In this document: positions 10,835-22,074 of the stretch, piece by piece | How the letters are laid out: each line of letters opens with the position of its first letter | Position numbering within the stretch: position 1 is the stretch's first letter | Origin: Curvularia sp. ZM96 | Lineage: Eukaryota > Ascomycota > Dothideomycetes > Pleosporales > Pleosporaceae | Assembly (NCBI GenBank): GCA_022457065.1 | Contig: JAJGBQ010000001.1 | Location: 620,001-684,000 of the forward strand | Length of the DNA stretch: 64,000 nt | Reading direction: 5' to 3' | Made by a program: the position numbers and the translations under genes | Notes under the pieces: generated by a model | The model's database searches: none | The model's input: only the letters and a program-made list of their open reading frames with translations | What the model was told of the DNA's origin: nothing

Positions 10835-12486
10835 GTTTCTTGTTTGTTCGTAAGAGATTAAGAGCTGGCCAGCAGCAGAAACTAATGGCAGTGGTTGAGT
10901 GGTAGGAACTTGAATAAGGTGAAGGAAGAGGTCTTCGAGTGATGATCTCCTCTCACGGTAAACATAGCAATATATACAGTACTGGTTTACATATCCGGGC
11001 TATTTCACCTTGCGGCTGCGGAGCCGCTGAATGCCTTCCGATGGTTGTAACCGGCTGTTCAAAACGTCAAGACGGAGTCAAGACGCACGTCTTACAACTC
11101 TGATACTGAACGGCGTCCTAAACCTTGCCTTCATCATGAGTTTAGTATTCCGATAGCGCTGTTCGTACTACAATCAAAATCAAGGTTTCCTCTTCTTATC
11201 CAGCATGAAAATAGCAAATGGCGAAACAGATAGCTACTGGCTCGTGGGCCCGTTGTAGGGAGCATGTGGGGACTAGCCAACCTATCTTAGAATCACTTAC
11301 CTATGAGCAGACATCTCTCCCTAGCTATAAGGCTAAGCCCTCTAGGAACTTCCCAGATTCCTGGGAAGCCCGGATGTACCGACACTGTATCTTGAAACAG
11401 CTCTTCCTGCTGTGATTTAAGGACTCTTCAGAATCGTAAGGTCTCAAACGAAGGGGTCATAAATCTATATTGATACTTCCATCGTGTGCAGTACATGATC
11501 TCAAGATTTTCGTAGTTCATGGTCTTTGAAAAAACCCCAGCTGTTATTCTATTGCTTTTCACTCCAAAATCGCAATTTCAACGTTCACAAGTGACATTTG
11601 TTCATTAAAATCCTTGGAAGCAAGTGCAGCGCTAGGTTTTCCTTAAACAGAAACCAAATACCTGTGAACTTATGCTAATTTCGATGTAATAGTGGCGAAT
11701 GTGGGGGGATGTTTCGTATGTGGGGGGCCCCTTGGGGAGCCGACATTTACCTAGCGCATGCCTTGATGCAGCACGGACAGTGTCGCGAGCCCTTGACTGC
11801 CTCATCTTTTTTTGTCACTACTAGTTCGTGACACTCCCTGGAGCACTAAGAGAGTAGCCCGCCTGAATGTGGTTTAATGAATGATCAGTTACGCCAAGCC
11901 TGATCGTGCCTTGTAGTATCGCCATGTAGAATATCTCTCACGTATTTTCACCAAGGCATAAAACTGATACTTCATGAAAACCATCATGGTTGTCGTTGAC
12001 GTTCTATTGTACGGAAGTTGTTTAGATAGCTGCACTATGATAGTTCCAAATATCTTCCAAACATGCCTTTAACCCTACTAGCTTGCTTATTGCAGTAATT
12101 GGTCGACCATTTGATATCTTCTCTTTCTCTTATCGAACTCAAAAGACCGGGATTTACATATATCCAACATATCCGATGCTTTGTATTGAGGCAAGTTTAA
12201 TGTTGGACCAGGAATCTGTTATCGTTGCGAACTCGGTGTGGCTTTGCGGTAACCACAGATAATTCTGCGTTGTGCTCAAGAAGCACTATTTGTTGGTAAA
12301 ATCCCGAGTCAGACGCTGAGGTATGTGTGATTGAGCATCTGGACAAAGAACATACCTCAGCCGAGATGGGCCCGACTTTAGCAGATGTTAGCGGCATCGA
12401 CACTGAGAGGCATACGCTATCAAAGAACGATGTAAGATGCATACCCTAAACGGTCAATCATTAGATGAATGCATTTGTGCAGCATT
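10835..12486. other. 1.65 kb gene-free stretch, repeat-like
   Basis: No supported gene. The portion 11180-11420 has a 65-codon frame (positions 11218-11415) dense in CTA and TAG steps, resembling a RIP-affected transposon scrap, but I cannot name a family. Base composition is AT-rich throughout 11500-12200. Confidence 0.4.
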
Positions 12487-13338
12487 CTATGTGATTGTGT
12501 ATCCACCATCTGCAACCAAGTTCGCCCCGATCATGTAGCTAGCCGCATTTGAATGCAAGAATGCTATGCAATCAGCGATCTCTTCCATCTCTGAATAGCG
12601 ATGAGTCGGAACTTTCATTCTCTCCCTCTCTATCATGTCACCTTCGGCCATTATTTCCACAACCAATGGCGTCAGCACATAACCAGGAGAAATGGCATTG
12701 ATCCTGATGCCTTTGTGGGCGAATGCAAGGGCATCAGATTTAGTAAGACCAATAACTGCATGTTTACTTGTAGCGTATGCAGTAGCTGGAACATTAGGCG
12801 GTGGTGCGACCACACCATACATGGACGCTACATTGACGATGGATCCACGGCAGGAGCGATACGAGTCTGAAAATTTATCCTGTTTCAACATCTGCCGAAT
12901 CTGCGCTCGCTGACATTGCCAGACTGCAGTTGTGTTGACAGCCATGATCTTCTCGAAATCGATCTTTGGTATTTGGTCTGACGTTTTAACCATACCACCA
13001 ATTCCTGCATTGTTGACTGCGTAGTCCAGTCTTCCGAACTCTCTAGCCGTTTTTTCTATACTATCATCAATTGCCTTTTCGTCGGTAACATCTAGCTCAA
13101 TTGCTTTGACGGAAATTTCAGGCGAAATATTCTTCAATTCGGTTATTGTCGTTGACAAGGGGTTCCGATCAACTAGAGTGAACGAGCGTACGCCCTGTCT
13201 TGCAAGAGAATACGCAGTGTGTTGTCCGATGCCTGGGTAACATTAGTTGTGAGCGTTATGAACATGAAGGCTCCAGTCTCGCAGCTTACCCGAACTTGCA
13301 CCAGTGATATATGCAACTCCCTTCAAGGCGAATGTCAT
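12487..13338 (-). CDS. Short-chain dehydrogenase/reductase (classical SDR)
   Basis: Two exons (13338-13290 and 13232-12487) with a 57-base intron give 264 residues. The intron splits the cofactor motif: exon 1 ends TGASS and exon 2 supplies GIGQ, restoring TGxxxGIG at residues 12-19. Further SDR landmarks are the LDVTDE acidic stretch, NNAGIGG, IVNVASMYG with the catalytic Ser region, YATSK (Tyr and Lys), and SPGYVLTP. An acidic residue (LVDRN) after beta2 suggests NAD(H) preference. It probably oxidises a secondary alcohol or reduces a ketone; the substrate is not readable. It is the leftmost enzyme of the catabolic run described in the findings and is divergent from the helicase-fragment gene. 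Confidence 0.88.
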
Positions 13339-14018
13339 TGTGATCGTATTGGTATGAGACACCTGCCAGGCGCGTTCATTTAAGAGGTATATTCCGGCAG
13401 AAATACCTGCAATCAGTATCACGGTTTTCCTCGCAATGAATCACGCTACAGAGCTAGAAACAACATCACGTAAGCTATAGTTTGAGCATTCGTTCGTGCG
13501 TATGCACCTACACCTAATCGAATGTGATGGCAATACTACAAGCAAGGCTTGCGTGCGGGGTAAGTGTGTCGAGAACCGGATGTGCTTTTCCCCACGAACG
13601 ACGCCTGCTTGAGTCGGACATGCAGGATGTGTACTGCTTGCCCGCCCAAAGCATACGAACTGGAATTATTGCAGTGGAGGTGTACGCGGGATGGAAAGTG
13701 ATCGAACAAAACCAGTTGAAGTTTGCGGGATTGATCATGCCCCGAAGCGGTGTTTCGCTTAACGGCGTCAGCACCGCACTGGGAAGATGCTGCACCCTAT
13801 CCAGTCTCAATATCTTAGTAACTTGTTGAGCCCAAGACATTGGCGAGTCGGTGAAGGTGGCCAACTCGATGGGCTCACGCTTGGGTGAAGGCGACAGTAG
13901 TAACAAAGAATTGTGAACAACCACGTGATTTCGCGTCTCTAGCGCGGCTGTGCAAAACATGCGTCGCCACTCTGCCTGAGCCCACACCCCTCTTCTATCC
14001 ATGTCATGCACATCCACC
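13339..14018. promoter_or_regulatory. Divergent intergenic region
   Basis: The 680 bases between two divergent starts must hold both promoters. No clear TATA box or shared palindrome was found. An ORF here on the minus strand runs into the antisense of the next gene and is not supported. Confidence 0.4.
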
Positions 14019-15974
14019 ATGGCGCCAACGCCACAAAGAATCGCGCAAACATCGACGGAACTCAAACGACAGCACCGGAAAAATGGAGCATTTGTCAGCG
14101 AACGGCAACGGAAGCAGTTGGCGCGAGAAGTCGAGTTGAACCAGCGCGCCGCCCAGGCTCGGGAGGCTGAGGAGCGGCGCAAAGCTGCAGCCAAGAAGCG
14201 CAAGGAGAAAGAAGCAAAAGAGGCTGCAGCAAGGAAGCAACTGGGAGTCGGACTGGCCACACAGCTGATTGGATACAGCCACACTCAGGCACAGCTAAAA
14301 CAGGGCATGGAAGCCTTTCTGGGCTTGTCCAAGAAGAGAGACGAGGAAAAGCGGAAGAAGGAGACAGAGTTACACAAGATGCTAGAGGAGACCATTGCGG
14401 TGATTGAAAGTGAATTCTGTGACGCGGAAGACGACAACAATCTCCAAACCAAAGCGTCAATAGGGGAGCAATGGGCCGACGATGAGTTAGACGACGACTC
14501 TTTGTTGCAAGCCCATGATCTTGTCGTGGCTGAAACAACCGAGGAGCACCTCCCGAAGTCACAACCGCAGCCGCCACCTGTCTCTCGTACGACCCCAGCT
14601 CAACCTCTTCCGTCAAACCCACCAACGCCCGGCCCTGCCAGAGAAAACCTCGAGTTTACCCGCACTCATGGGCCCATAAACAAGACAATTGAGGCGGCCC
14701 TGGACAAACTGCCCGGGCCTCTAATAGAGTTGCTATCCCATGATGCTTCGTTGAAGATTCCGGAATGGAATCCTGCTGCGGGGCTATTGCACAAACTGAA
14801 TCCTGTTGGACTACCACCGCATCGCCTACGTGTTAAAGCTGGTTGTGTTGTTACTCTACTCAGGGACAGCAATGCAAGCAGCCCGCTATCAAGAAGCCAA
14901 CACCTTCAAATTTTGCGATTCGAGAATGATGAGTTGGAGTGTTTGGTCTTAGATGGGCAGCTGATGGGCACCAAGACAAACCTCACGCGAGTGGCATTTC
15001 ATTCAAAATACAGAAATCAGCACCCATTCGAACGGACACAGTTTCCTATATGCGTAGCACTTGATTTCACACAACCTCAACTACCGTCATCTGCACAAGG
15101 TCGGATACCGTCTGCGATGCCACCCAGAAAGCCAGTACCGCCAGTTCCACAGGCAAAGTCTCCAGCAACCGTATACCCAGGGTTCAAGCTTCCTGGACTC
15201 CCGGCATCGAAATGCAGCTCGTCTGATACTTTGAACACCACATCTGCCGTACGAACACTCCAGCCTATATGTTCATTATCCACCGATTGTTGGGACGACT
15301 TTTTTGAAAGCAGTACGCAGATTTCGCGCGAAATTCATTCAGAAGCAAACTATACAACTACCGAAATGAACAGTAATTTGAGAGGCCCTTCACCTTCCAC
15401 GACTGATGATCTCCCCCCGATATCTACACAAGACCTGGACTTCTCCCTGGATGACCTGGATGATGAGCCCGACGATACTACCCGTCGTGAAACAAACTCA
15501 CGACAAACAACTGTTATATCTAAGAAACTGCCAGCATCAATCCCAGAGAAAGCAGTCTCTCGGCCAACGCAAGCAACAATTACCACACACACCCCAACAC
15601 GAACCTCCATCGTTGCGAATAGCAGCAGGCCTCTAGCTACCACTAAGAAGGTAGCTGGCAGATGCAAAAACCCTGGGCCTTTCGTGACCGGGCTTGAGAT
15701 CGAACTATCGAAGCTCAGGCCCTCACAACTACCGAAGTCAATGTTTGGACCTCCTACGAAACGGAAAGCTGCGGCAACACCGTTCAGCGTTCATGTGCCG
15801 TCTATGAAGAGACCGAATATATCTAACCCTCACGCAAGTTTCCCTCTGGAAGCCGCTTCTCCGAAAGCAACAAACGCCTCGTTTGACGATTTTCTTATGT
15901 CGACCCAGGACGTGACAGCTTTTTTTGATGATGACGACAATCTGAGCTTTGGGTCGCCGTCGATCGCAGTATGA
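14019..15974 (+). CDS. Coiled-coil protein with PIF1/Helitron helicase C-terminal-like segment
   Basis: Intronless frame, 651 residues from the ATG at 14019 (context accATGGc); an in-frame ATG at 14001 is weaker. Residues of about 20-140 are a highly charged helix (RQRKQLAREVELNQRAAQAR, then AEERRKAAAKKRKEKEAKEA). Residues of about 250-352 read like the region after the motor core of PIF1-type and Helitron helicases: LNPVGLPPHRLRVKAGCVVT, LLRD, LDGQLMGTKTNLTRVAF and PFERTQFPICVALDFT, matching the family pattern LPPH-L-L-VG-P-MLLRN...GT...PF-F-RRQFP. Walker A and B and the other motor motifs are absent, and the expected KSQG motif after QFPI is missing. The rest is disordered and rich in Ser, Thr and Pro, with an acidic, phenylalanine-containing end (TAFFDDDDN). 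Likely nuclear; possible DNA-repair or replication accessory role. The homology is by eye. Confidence 0.72.
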   Translation: MAPTPQRIAQTSTELKRQHRKNGAFVSERQRKQLAREVELNQRAAQAREAEERRKAAAKKRKEKEAKEAAARKQLGVGLATQLIGYSHTQAQLKQGMEAFLGLSKKRDEEKRKKETELHKMLEETIAVIESEFCDAEDDNNLQTKASIGEQWADDELDDDSLLQAHDLVVAETTEEHLPKSQPQPPPVSRTTPAQPLPSNPPTPGPARENLEFTRTHGPINKTIEAALDKLPGPLIELLSHDASLKIPEWNPAAGLLHKLNPVGLPPHRLRVKAGCVVTLLRDSNASSPLSRSQHLQILRFENDELECLVLDGQLMGTKTNLTRVAFHSKYRNQHPFERTQFPICVALDFTQPQLPSSAQGRIPSAMPPRKPVPPVPQAKSPATVYPGFKLPGLPASKCSSSDTLNTTSAVRTLQPICSLSTDCWDDFFESSTQISREIHSEANYTTTEMNSNLRGPSPSTTDDLPPISTQDLDFSLDDLDDEPDDTTRRETNSRQTTVISKKLPASIPEKAVSRPTQATITTHTPTRTSIVANSSRPLATTKKVAGRCKNPGPFVTGLEIELSKLRPSQLPKSMFGPPTKRKAAATPFSVHVPSMKRPNISNPHASFPLEAASPKATNASFDDFLMSTQDVTAFFDDDDNLSFGSPSIAV

Positions 15975-16209
15975 ATAACGACATTGGGCCAAGTATAGAT
16001 GGCACAAACACGAACCAGCATCCCGTGGCTTGGATATGATACCCTTTTCTCTTCCTGATGAATATAGAAGAAGTAATGAATTATTCCATCGTTTTATCAC
16101 CTTCTGAATCTTTTCTCGTGCAACGGGCGCAGCGCAGCACCCATGTGACCATCTCAACTGGATATGGCCAGTTATGAACGTGACCTAAGTGGTCTAGAAG
16201 AAAGGGCTG

Positions 16210-17143
16210 TTACAATATCCCCTCAAATTCTTCCGGCTCCAATCCCCATTTTTTGCACAATGCTCTGTACCTTTCTGTATACCCTTTTGCCTTATCCCTA
16301 AATCCCTGAGCCATCTTCATCTGATCACGCCCAACCTGGTGTCTATGTGCGGAATCGGGTCCATCCGCTACCGTTATAGCCAGGTTTCTGATTTGTCGAA
16401 GCCCGGGGCTGTTGGCTGGCACCACGAGCGTTGTGTGTCTCTTCTACGGGTTCGGGTTGGTTGGATCAGATCACCTCATTAGTATAAAGAGTTGCATTTC
16501 GGGATTGTACTGGCAGTTGCCGTAGAGCTTGCGGCTGTTGATGATGGCTTCTCTGTCTGTGATGTCCATCTTGATGCCAACTTGAGTTGCGTTGGAAGAG
16601 GCGACATTAGGTTCCGTCATACTGTAGGCTGAAGACATGTCGCCGTTCATCAAAGGATAAAGCCATTTTTCCTTTTGTAACTGTGTACAGTATTTTGCCA
16701 GGAGTTCAATGTTACCCGTTTCTGGGGCGTGACAGTTCATGGTCTATTCCCTGTCTTAATTTTGCGTTCTCAAGTTGACGGCTGTAAGTCCAAGAGGGTC
16801 GACCTACCTATGCTACCCAATATACTCTCCCCATTATCTCTGCACAACACGAGTACTCCAAGTTTTTCAAACCAGGACTCTCGATGAAGTGATTAGGAAG
16901 AAACAGATTCTACAGCCCTTGAGCCTTGGCCTTTTTTCGTAGCTCATGGATGATGGCCGGTGTGTTCCATCTTGTCTTGCTTTCGCTGAACTGGGCTTTG
17001 TATATGCGCTCCGCAGGTATACATTCGGTCTCAACCCATTTGTACACTTGGTGTATCCTGGAAATCGCGATAGGGCGCAGCTTGGCTTTTACCCATGGTG
17101 GTATGCGAGAGAACGCTGGGTGGCTATTGACATCTGTGTCCAT
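16210..17143 (-). pseudogene. Broken acyl-CoA dehydrogenase (ACAD10/11-like)
   Basis: Three minus-strand segments read in order as an acyl-CoA dehydrogenase. First comes the N-terminal helix (17143 down to 16910: WVETECIPAERIYKAQF, RWNTPAIIHELRKKAKAQGL), continuing after a TAG as NLFLPN...LKNLEYSCCAEIMGRVYW. Then come ETGNIELLAKYCTQLQKEKW and SAYSMTEPNVASSNATQ (16740 down), the substrate/FAD loop of the family. After a TGA and a TAG come SDPTNPNP and LVVPANSPGL, which then jumps directly to the C-terminal VADGPDSAHRHQVGRDQ. About 150-200 residues of the catalytic domain are therefore missing. The first stop replaces a Trp expected in GLWNL, and the third fits a Gln codon changed to TAG. It is dead as a dehydrogenase. 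Confidence 0.85.
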
Positions 17144-17574
17144 GGTTAAAGCGTTTGAAAGGGTACGTCAGTGCAGTTCACGACACAAGCATGCGATGCG
17201 GAGGATGCGAGTAGCCACTGTTCGAGCACATGAATTGGAGGCCATAAATGAATTCGCTATGCATGACTCGTTACTCCTGCACATTGCACATGTCGGAAAA
17301 TGCGCTAGCAATGTACATGATCTAAAGCCGAGGCTTGATTTGGGGTTTGCAATCTCCCCGGAAATTTCGGAGTTGGTTAGACGTGGACAGGAAGAGCGGG
17401 GGTTTGGAGTCCAATCTAATACTTACACGTCGCAGCGGGGAAACGCTGTGTTACCCACGTACGTGGTAGTGACCCTAATGGCATTCGACTGCGAAGCAGG
17501 TTAATTGCACTTTGTAGAGTAAGATCATGATGATCTATCAGTTGCACTTATATCAGAACAATCGACATTGGTGA
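17144..17574. promoter_or_regulatory. Divergent promoter region, pseudogene and esterase
   Basis: The 431 bases lie between the broken acyl-CoA dehydrogenase (leftward) and the esterase (rightward). A CGG-N6-CGG pair occurs at 17360-17370 (ccggaaatttcgg), containing the TTCGGA core at 17366-17371 that recurs in other promoters of this region. Regulatory meaning is untested. Confidence 0.35.
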
Positions 17575-18702
17575 ATGATGACTAACAAGGAGCTTGCGAA
17601 GCCATGGTTAGAGGTTCGTATAGACAGGGTACTCGAAAGTACAATCTATGGTAACGAGCGTATGCAGTTCGAAGCGGAGTGGGGAGAGCGCATGACTCTA
17701 ACACCCCCTGTCTCAAACATGCTCCAACAATTCGCGCGTATTGGTGAACAGCTGCTTTCCAAATACGAACACAACCTCCCAGCGCCCGATCCTTCCGTCG
17801 AAACAGAGGATACGACGACCGACAAAGGAACCAGAATCCGTATATATACACCCGTTGGATACAAGGGTGACAAGCCGGTGTGCATGTACTATCATGGTGG
17901 AGGTTGGGCTATGGGTGATATCAATGGGGACGACAGTTTCAGCAGAGCCATTTCAAAAGCTGGCGACATTGTCGTCGTATCAGTTGAATACGGACTTGCA
18001 CCCCAGAACACACACCCAGGATTGATGAATGAATGCTACGAGGCTTTGAGATGGGCCTTGGGTAACTCTCAGCGATTGAAAACTGCTGAGGGCAGATTCA
18101 TGATTTCAGGCCTTTCGGCCGGTGGACACCTTGCTCTTGGAACCGCGCTGAGGGCTATAGATCAGGGACTCAGTGAGCAGCTCGTGGGCGTGCTAAGCAT
18201 TATGCCTCCAACGATCCATCCGGATGGGGTACCAGACGATATGAAGGCCAGATATACTGCTATGGAGGAACACGACCTTCATACGCTCAACACGGCAGCA
18301 GCGATGCGAGCTTTCTGGGGTAAGTCGAATAGCCCATTTTCGAAATTCTAGCATACTAAGTGTACACCAGATGCCTTCGGTGCGCCTCCGACTGATCATT
18401 ATGCCTCGCCACTTTTGCATCCAAGAATTAAGGATTTGAAAAGGGTGTATATGGTCGCGGCGAGTCACGATACACTGAGAGATGATGCTCTACTCATGAA
18501 GGAGAGGCTCGATGAAGCAGGGTAAGTGTATTGCCTTTCTCTTCGACTAATTTGCTGATCAGACTACAGTGTATCCAATCGATTTGACATGTTCGAAGGC
18601 TATCCGCACTTCTTCATGGGCTGGCCATCATCGAAACTAGACCAGCCGAGGAAGGAATTCTTCGAGAAGTTGGAAAAGGGGTTGGATTTCATACTATCCT
18701 AG
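17575..18702 (+). CDS. Alpha/beta-hydrolase, HSL-type esterase
   Basis: Three exons (17575-18319, 18371-18521, 18570-18702), introns of 51 and 48 bases, 342 residues. Landmarks of the hormone-sensitive-lipase esterase group are in order: HGGGW oxyanion loop at residues 107-111, GLSAG nucleophile elbow with Ser181, SHDTLRDD with Asp282, and EGYPHFF with the catalytic His in exon 3. All three introns keep the frame and build the triad, so the model is good. No signal peptide, so it is intracellular. In this setting it is a good candidate for opening a lactone or ester made by the Baeyer-Villiger enzyme at 29.7 kb; that substrate assignment is inference from context only. Confidence 0.88.
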
Positions 18703-18915
18703 GTAGTCGTCCCTTTGATTGATAGCAGCATGGACGCAAGTGTTTTACGGTATCTGCTTTCACACGTAACCAGTGGGTTTAAACGTATGAAAAGTAATGA
18801 GTTCGTGTTCAAGCTTGTGAATGAAAGATCAGGCAACGTGCTCCTCATTTTCGCTTAAAATATTGCTCGCTTATCGCCAGGTGATGTGACAAGAAACTGT
18901 ATAATAACGACGAAG

Positions 18916-20729
18916 CTATAGCTTGGCCTTATTCATCTTTTCCGCATCTCTCTGAGCCCACTGTTTGACAATTTTCCTCACAATTTTCCCCGATGGTAAC
19001 TTCGGCACTTCATCTACGAAGACAATGCCACCCACGAGTTGCTTGTGCTTCGCGACCTTCATTTTCATGTAGTTGTTGATATCTTCCGCAGTTATCTTAC
19101 CCTTGTATTCTTCTTTGAGTGCCACATACGCGCGGGGCCACTCTTGTCCATCAATGTTGATGCCTACAGCGGCTGCATCCGTGATGGGATCGAACTGAAG
19201 TAGCACGGCCTCGAGTTCTGCGGGTGCGACCTGCAATGCATTTACCTTGATCAATTCCTGTGATTTTGTTAGTGCCTGGTTCAGGAAACGAAAAACTTCC
19301 TGGGGTCGTTTGTAGCTACCTTTTTACGATCGACAATCCAGAACCATCCATTTTTCACAATGGCAACGTCGCCAGTTTTCAACCAGCCATTAGGTGACAG
19401 GGATTCTTTCGTAGCTTCAGGGTTACGCCAGTACCTTAGAAAGACATTCGGACCGCGGACATAGAGCTCTCCGGGCTGACCTTCTGATACTTCTCTGCCA
19501 TCATCATCGAGAAGCTTGCTTTCGCAGTTTGGATCTAATTGGCCTACACTCCCAGAGCTGCCTGTTGTTAGTAGTTATCAAGATAGGATTGTATCTATTC
19601 TTACTCATCCACTGCACCGCCGGGCACATGCAACGCACCACAAGTGACCTCAGTCATACCCCAGCCCTGCGTGATTTCGCACCCTAGTTTCCTGGTGATC
19701 TCATTCTGAAGCTCTTTCGATAGCGGCGCTCCACCGCACAGGATATCCGTGACACTGCTCAAATCATATTTTGCAGTTTCCGGCCTTTTACTCAACATGA
19801 TCATGATGGGAGGCGCGACTTGTAGGTGTGTTATCTTATGATCTTGGACAATACGCAGAAACTCGCTGTACTCAAACTTCTGCATGACATAACATGGGAC
19901 TTGGAGCTTTTGCGCCATCGACATAGTATACAGCTGACCATAAGCGTGATACAAAGGTAAGAAGGAGACCCATCTCTCTTCAGGTCGTGTGTCGGCGTTC
20001 CAAGGCTTTTTGGCGTACCGAATGAAGATTGTTTGTTCCACATTCGCAATCAAATTATAGTGACTCACTTCGACACCCTTTGGCAGCCCGGTAGTACCGG
20101 AAGAATAGTTCACTGTTGCTGTTGTAGTAATGGCCTCGCGTTCCGATAATTTTGGAAACCTGTAGTTCTTTGCTTCAACTGGCGAAGGAAGAAATTCTCT
20201 CCAGTCTTTGCAGCCCTCGACTGGAGCACACGGCTCATCGGAGAAAAGAAAGACTCGACCTTCTGGTAGTCCTGCGCCCTTTGCCGCTGCGACTGCAACT
20301 CCTATGAGACTGGGATGTGCTAGAATGATCTGGGCTTCAGTATTTGTAACCTGATGCACCATTTCTCAAAGCCGTTAGTGATTCAAACCAGAAGTCTGCT
20401 ACCAAATACGTACCTGAGAGTGTGTAAGCAGGATTACCGCCACTAAATATACGCTTGGATCCTACAATCCCCAGATACGCCACTGGGACAAAGATGTGGT
20501 TCGGAGTGAAGATCATAACAACTCCGCCTGGCTTGCTACCCATTCGATCCAAGCCCAGCACTAATCTCTTAGTCCATTGCAGTAACGATCGTGACGTCAG
20601 GTACCGTTCCGTGTTCCTTGAATCAATCCAAATTGGAACATCAGATGGCACCTTTTCTGGTGGGAAAAGATAATCCATTAGGTTGCATTTTGGGATGTCC
20701 AGTGCAGGGAAAGGTGACGAGAAAGACAT
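18916..20729 (-). CDS. Acyl-CoA ligase (4-coumarate-CoA ligase-like), peroxisomal
   Basis: Four exons (20729-20414, 20364-19605, 19557-19320, 19257-18916) with introns of 49, 47 and 62 bases give 551 residues. The adenylate-forming signature SSGTTGLPKG lies at residues 193-202. Further core motifs are QGWGMTE, GELYVRGPNVFLRYW, GWLKTGD, FWIVDRKKELIKVNALQVAP and LPSGKIVRK with the catalytic Lys. It should activate a carboxylic acid to its CoA thioester through an acyl-AMP. The last three residues are AKL, a canonical-type PTS1, so it is probably peroxisomal. It starts 361 bases from the divergent SDR at 21091. Chain-length or aromatic preference cannot be read. Confidence 0.9.
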
Positions 20730-21090
20730 GTTTGGTGGATGCGCGCTCTTAGTCAGGTAAACTGGTTGAGACGAGTAACTGAAAGCTGATGGGGTGAGAA
20801 TCTGCGATTGAAATACAAGTACAAGTATTGTACGACTGTCCTTGAATTGGGCGAGCGTTGTTTGGCTGTAATAGGTAGCAACCCCACAATGGACTAAATG
20901 TGGGAAGTCCGGAAGTGCACAGACCGCGCTGCGTGTTCCCGAGGATATCGCCTGGGTATCATACGCCACATACCGAGCTTCCGAAAAGCAGCCTATTTTC
21001 GTTAGGCATTCCACTCCTTCGAGATGAAATGCCGCTGGTTACATCCTCATCTATCTTCTCTAGATCTGTTTATGCTGAGGGAGAATTACT
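20730..21090. promoter_or_regulatory. Divergent promoter, acyl-CoA ligase and SDR
   Basis: A compact 361-base gap between two divergent start codons, so the two genes are likely co-regulated. It contains TCCGAA (reverse of TTCGGA) at 20980-20985 within gcttccgaaaagc, and a TCCGGA near 20908. No TATA box is certain. Confidence 0.4.
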
Positions 21091-22036
21091 ATGTCGGAAC
21101 TGAAACACTTCAACCGCATGTTTAGGCTTGACGGCAAGGTCGCTTTGGTAACAGGAGGTAGAACTTGTTGAAGACTACTACTAAAAGTAAGTGAACTAAA
21201 CTCTGGCAGGATCTAGGGGTCTTGGGCTCCATGCGGCGACTGCCTTCCTCCTCGCAGGCGCAAAAAAGGTTTTTATCTCTGCTCGTAAGAATTCAGGAGA
21301 GCAGGGTATCGATCAAGCGGTCGAAAAACTCAACAAATTACCTGCATCTGGCACCGCAGTCGGCATCGCCGCTAATGTCGCAGATACCAAGGACATCGAG
21401 AGATTAGTGGGAAAGGTGCAGGAGACTGATGACAAGTTAGATATCCTGGTATGTAACGCAGGAGCCACTTGGGGTGGTCCATTCGATCCAACACCGGATT
21501 GGTCGAGCCAGAAGGTCTTGGACCTGAATGTCCGTGGCGTGTTCAATCTCGCGAGACTGTGTGTACATTGACGAGCGAAAACCGTAATGCAGCTATTAAT
21601 AAAAATCAGCTTCACACCTCTTCTCGAACGCGCTGGTACTTGCGCTTCCCCTTCTCGTATAATCATTGTGTCTTCGACCGCTGGAACGACCGTACCACAT
21701 GTTGGCGGGCATGGGACTATCATGTACAGTATCTCCAAGGCAGCCGCACACCATCTGTCACGACAATTAGCAGTCGAACTTGGACCGAGAAATATCTGCA
21801 CGAACACCGTAGCGCCTGGCTTCTTTCCTTCCAAACTTGCTAATGGCCTAATTGATATATTAGGGGGACAGGAAGACTTAGAGCAGAGTAACCCCAGGAA
21901 GCGACTCGGAGAACCTTCCGACATCGCCGGCGTCATGGTATTCTTGTGTAGCCCTGCAGCAGCGTACATCAATGGAGAAGACATTGCTGTAGATGGTGGG
22001 ATGAGACTTACAAGTGGACGGTACTCAAAGATGTAA
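21091..22036 (+). CDS. Short-chain dehydrogenase/reductase
   Basis: Three exons (21091-21157, 21210-21558, 21610-22036) with introns of 52 and 51 bases give 280 residues. As in the 12.5 kb SDR, an intron cuts the cofactor loop: exon 1 ends VTG(G) and exon 2 gives SRGLG, rebuilding TGGSRGLG at residues 21-28. Other landmarks are ISARK after beta2, which suggests NADP(H), VCNAGATWGG, IIIVSSTAG, YSISK with Tyr178 and Lys182, and a VAPGFFPSK turn. The end GEDIAVDGGMRL is typical of the FabG/gluconate dehydrogenase-like branch. It is divergent from the acyl-CoA ligase. The substrate is unknown; a ketone/alcohol step in the neighbouring pathway is plausible. Confidence 0.88.
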
Positions 22037-22074
22037 AAAGTTCCAATCGAAATTCGGAAGTATCTATGTACCCC

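Noticed and set aside
11218..11415. 65-codon frame in the AT-rich gap
   Set aside because: Dense in CTA/TAG steps and without family similarity; better explained as an old repeat scrap than a gene.
13514..14625. Minus-strand frames of 256 and 176 codons
   Set aside because: They run across a promoter and antisense to the coiled-coil part of the 14.0 kb gene, where Lys/Glu/Ala codons open the opposite strand.
16926..17504. 192-codon plus-strand frame
   Set aside because: It is antisense to the acyl-CoA dehydrogenase relic and runs into the promoter of the esterase.
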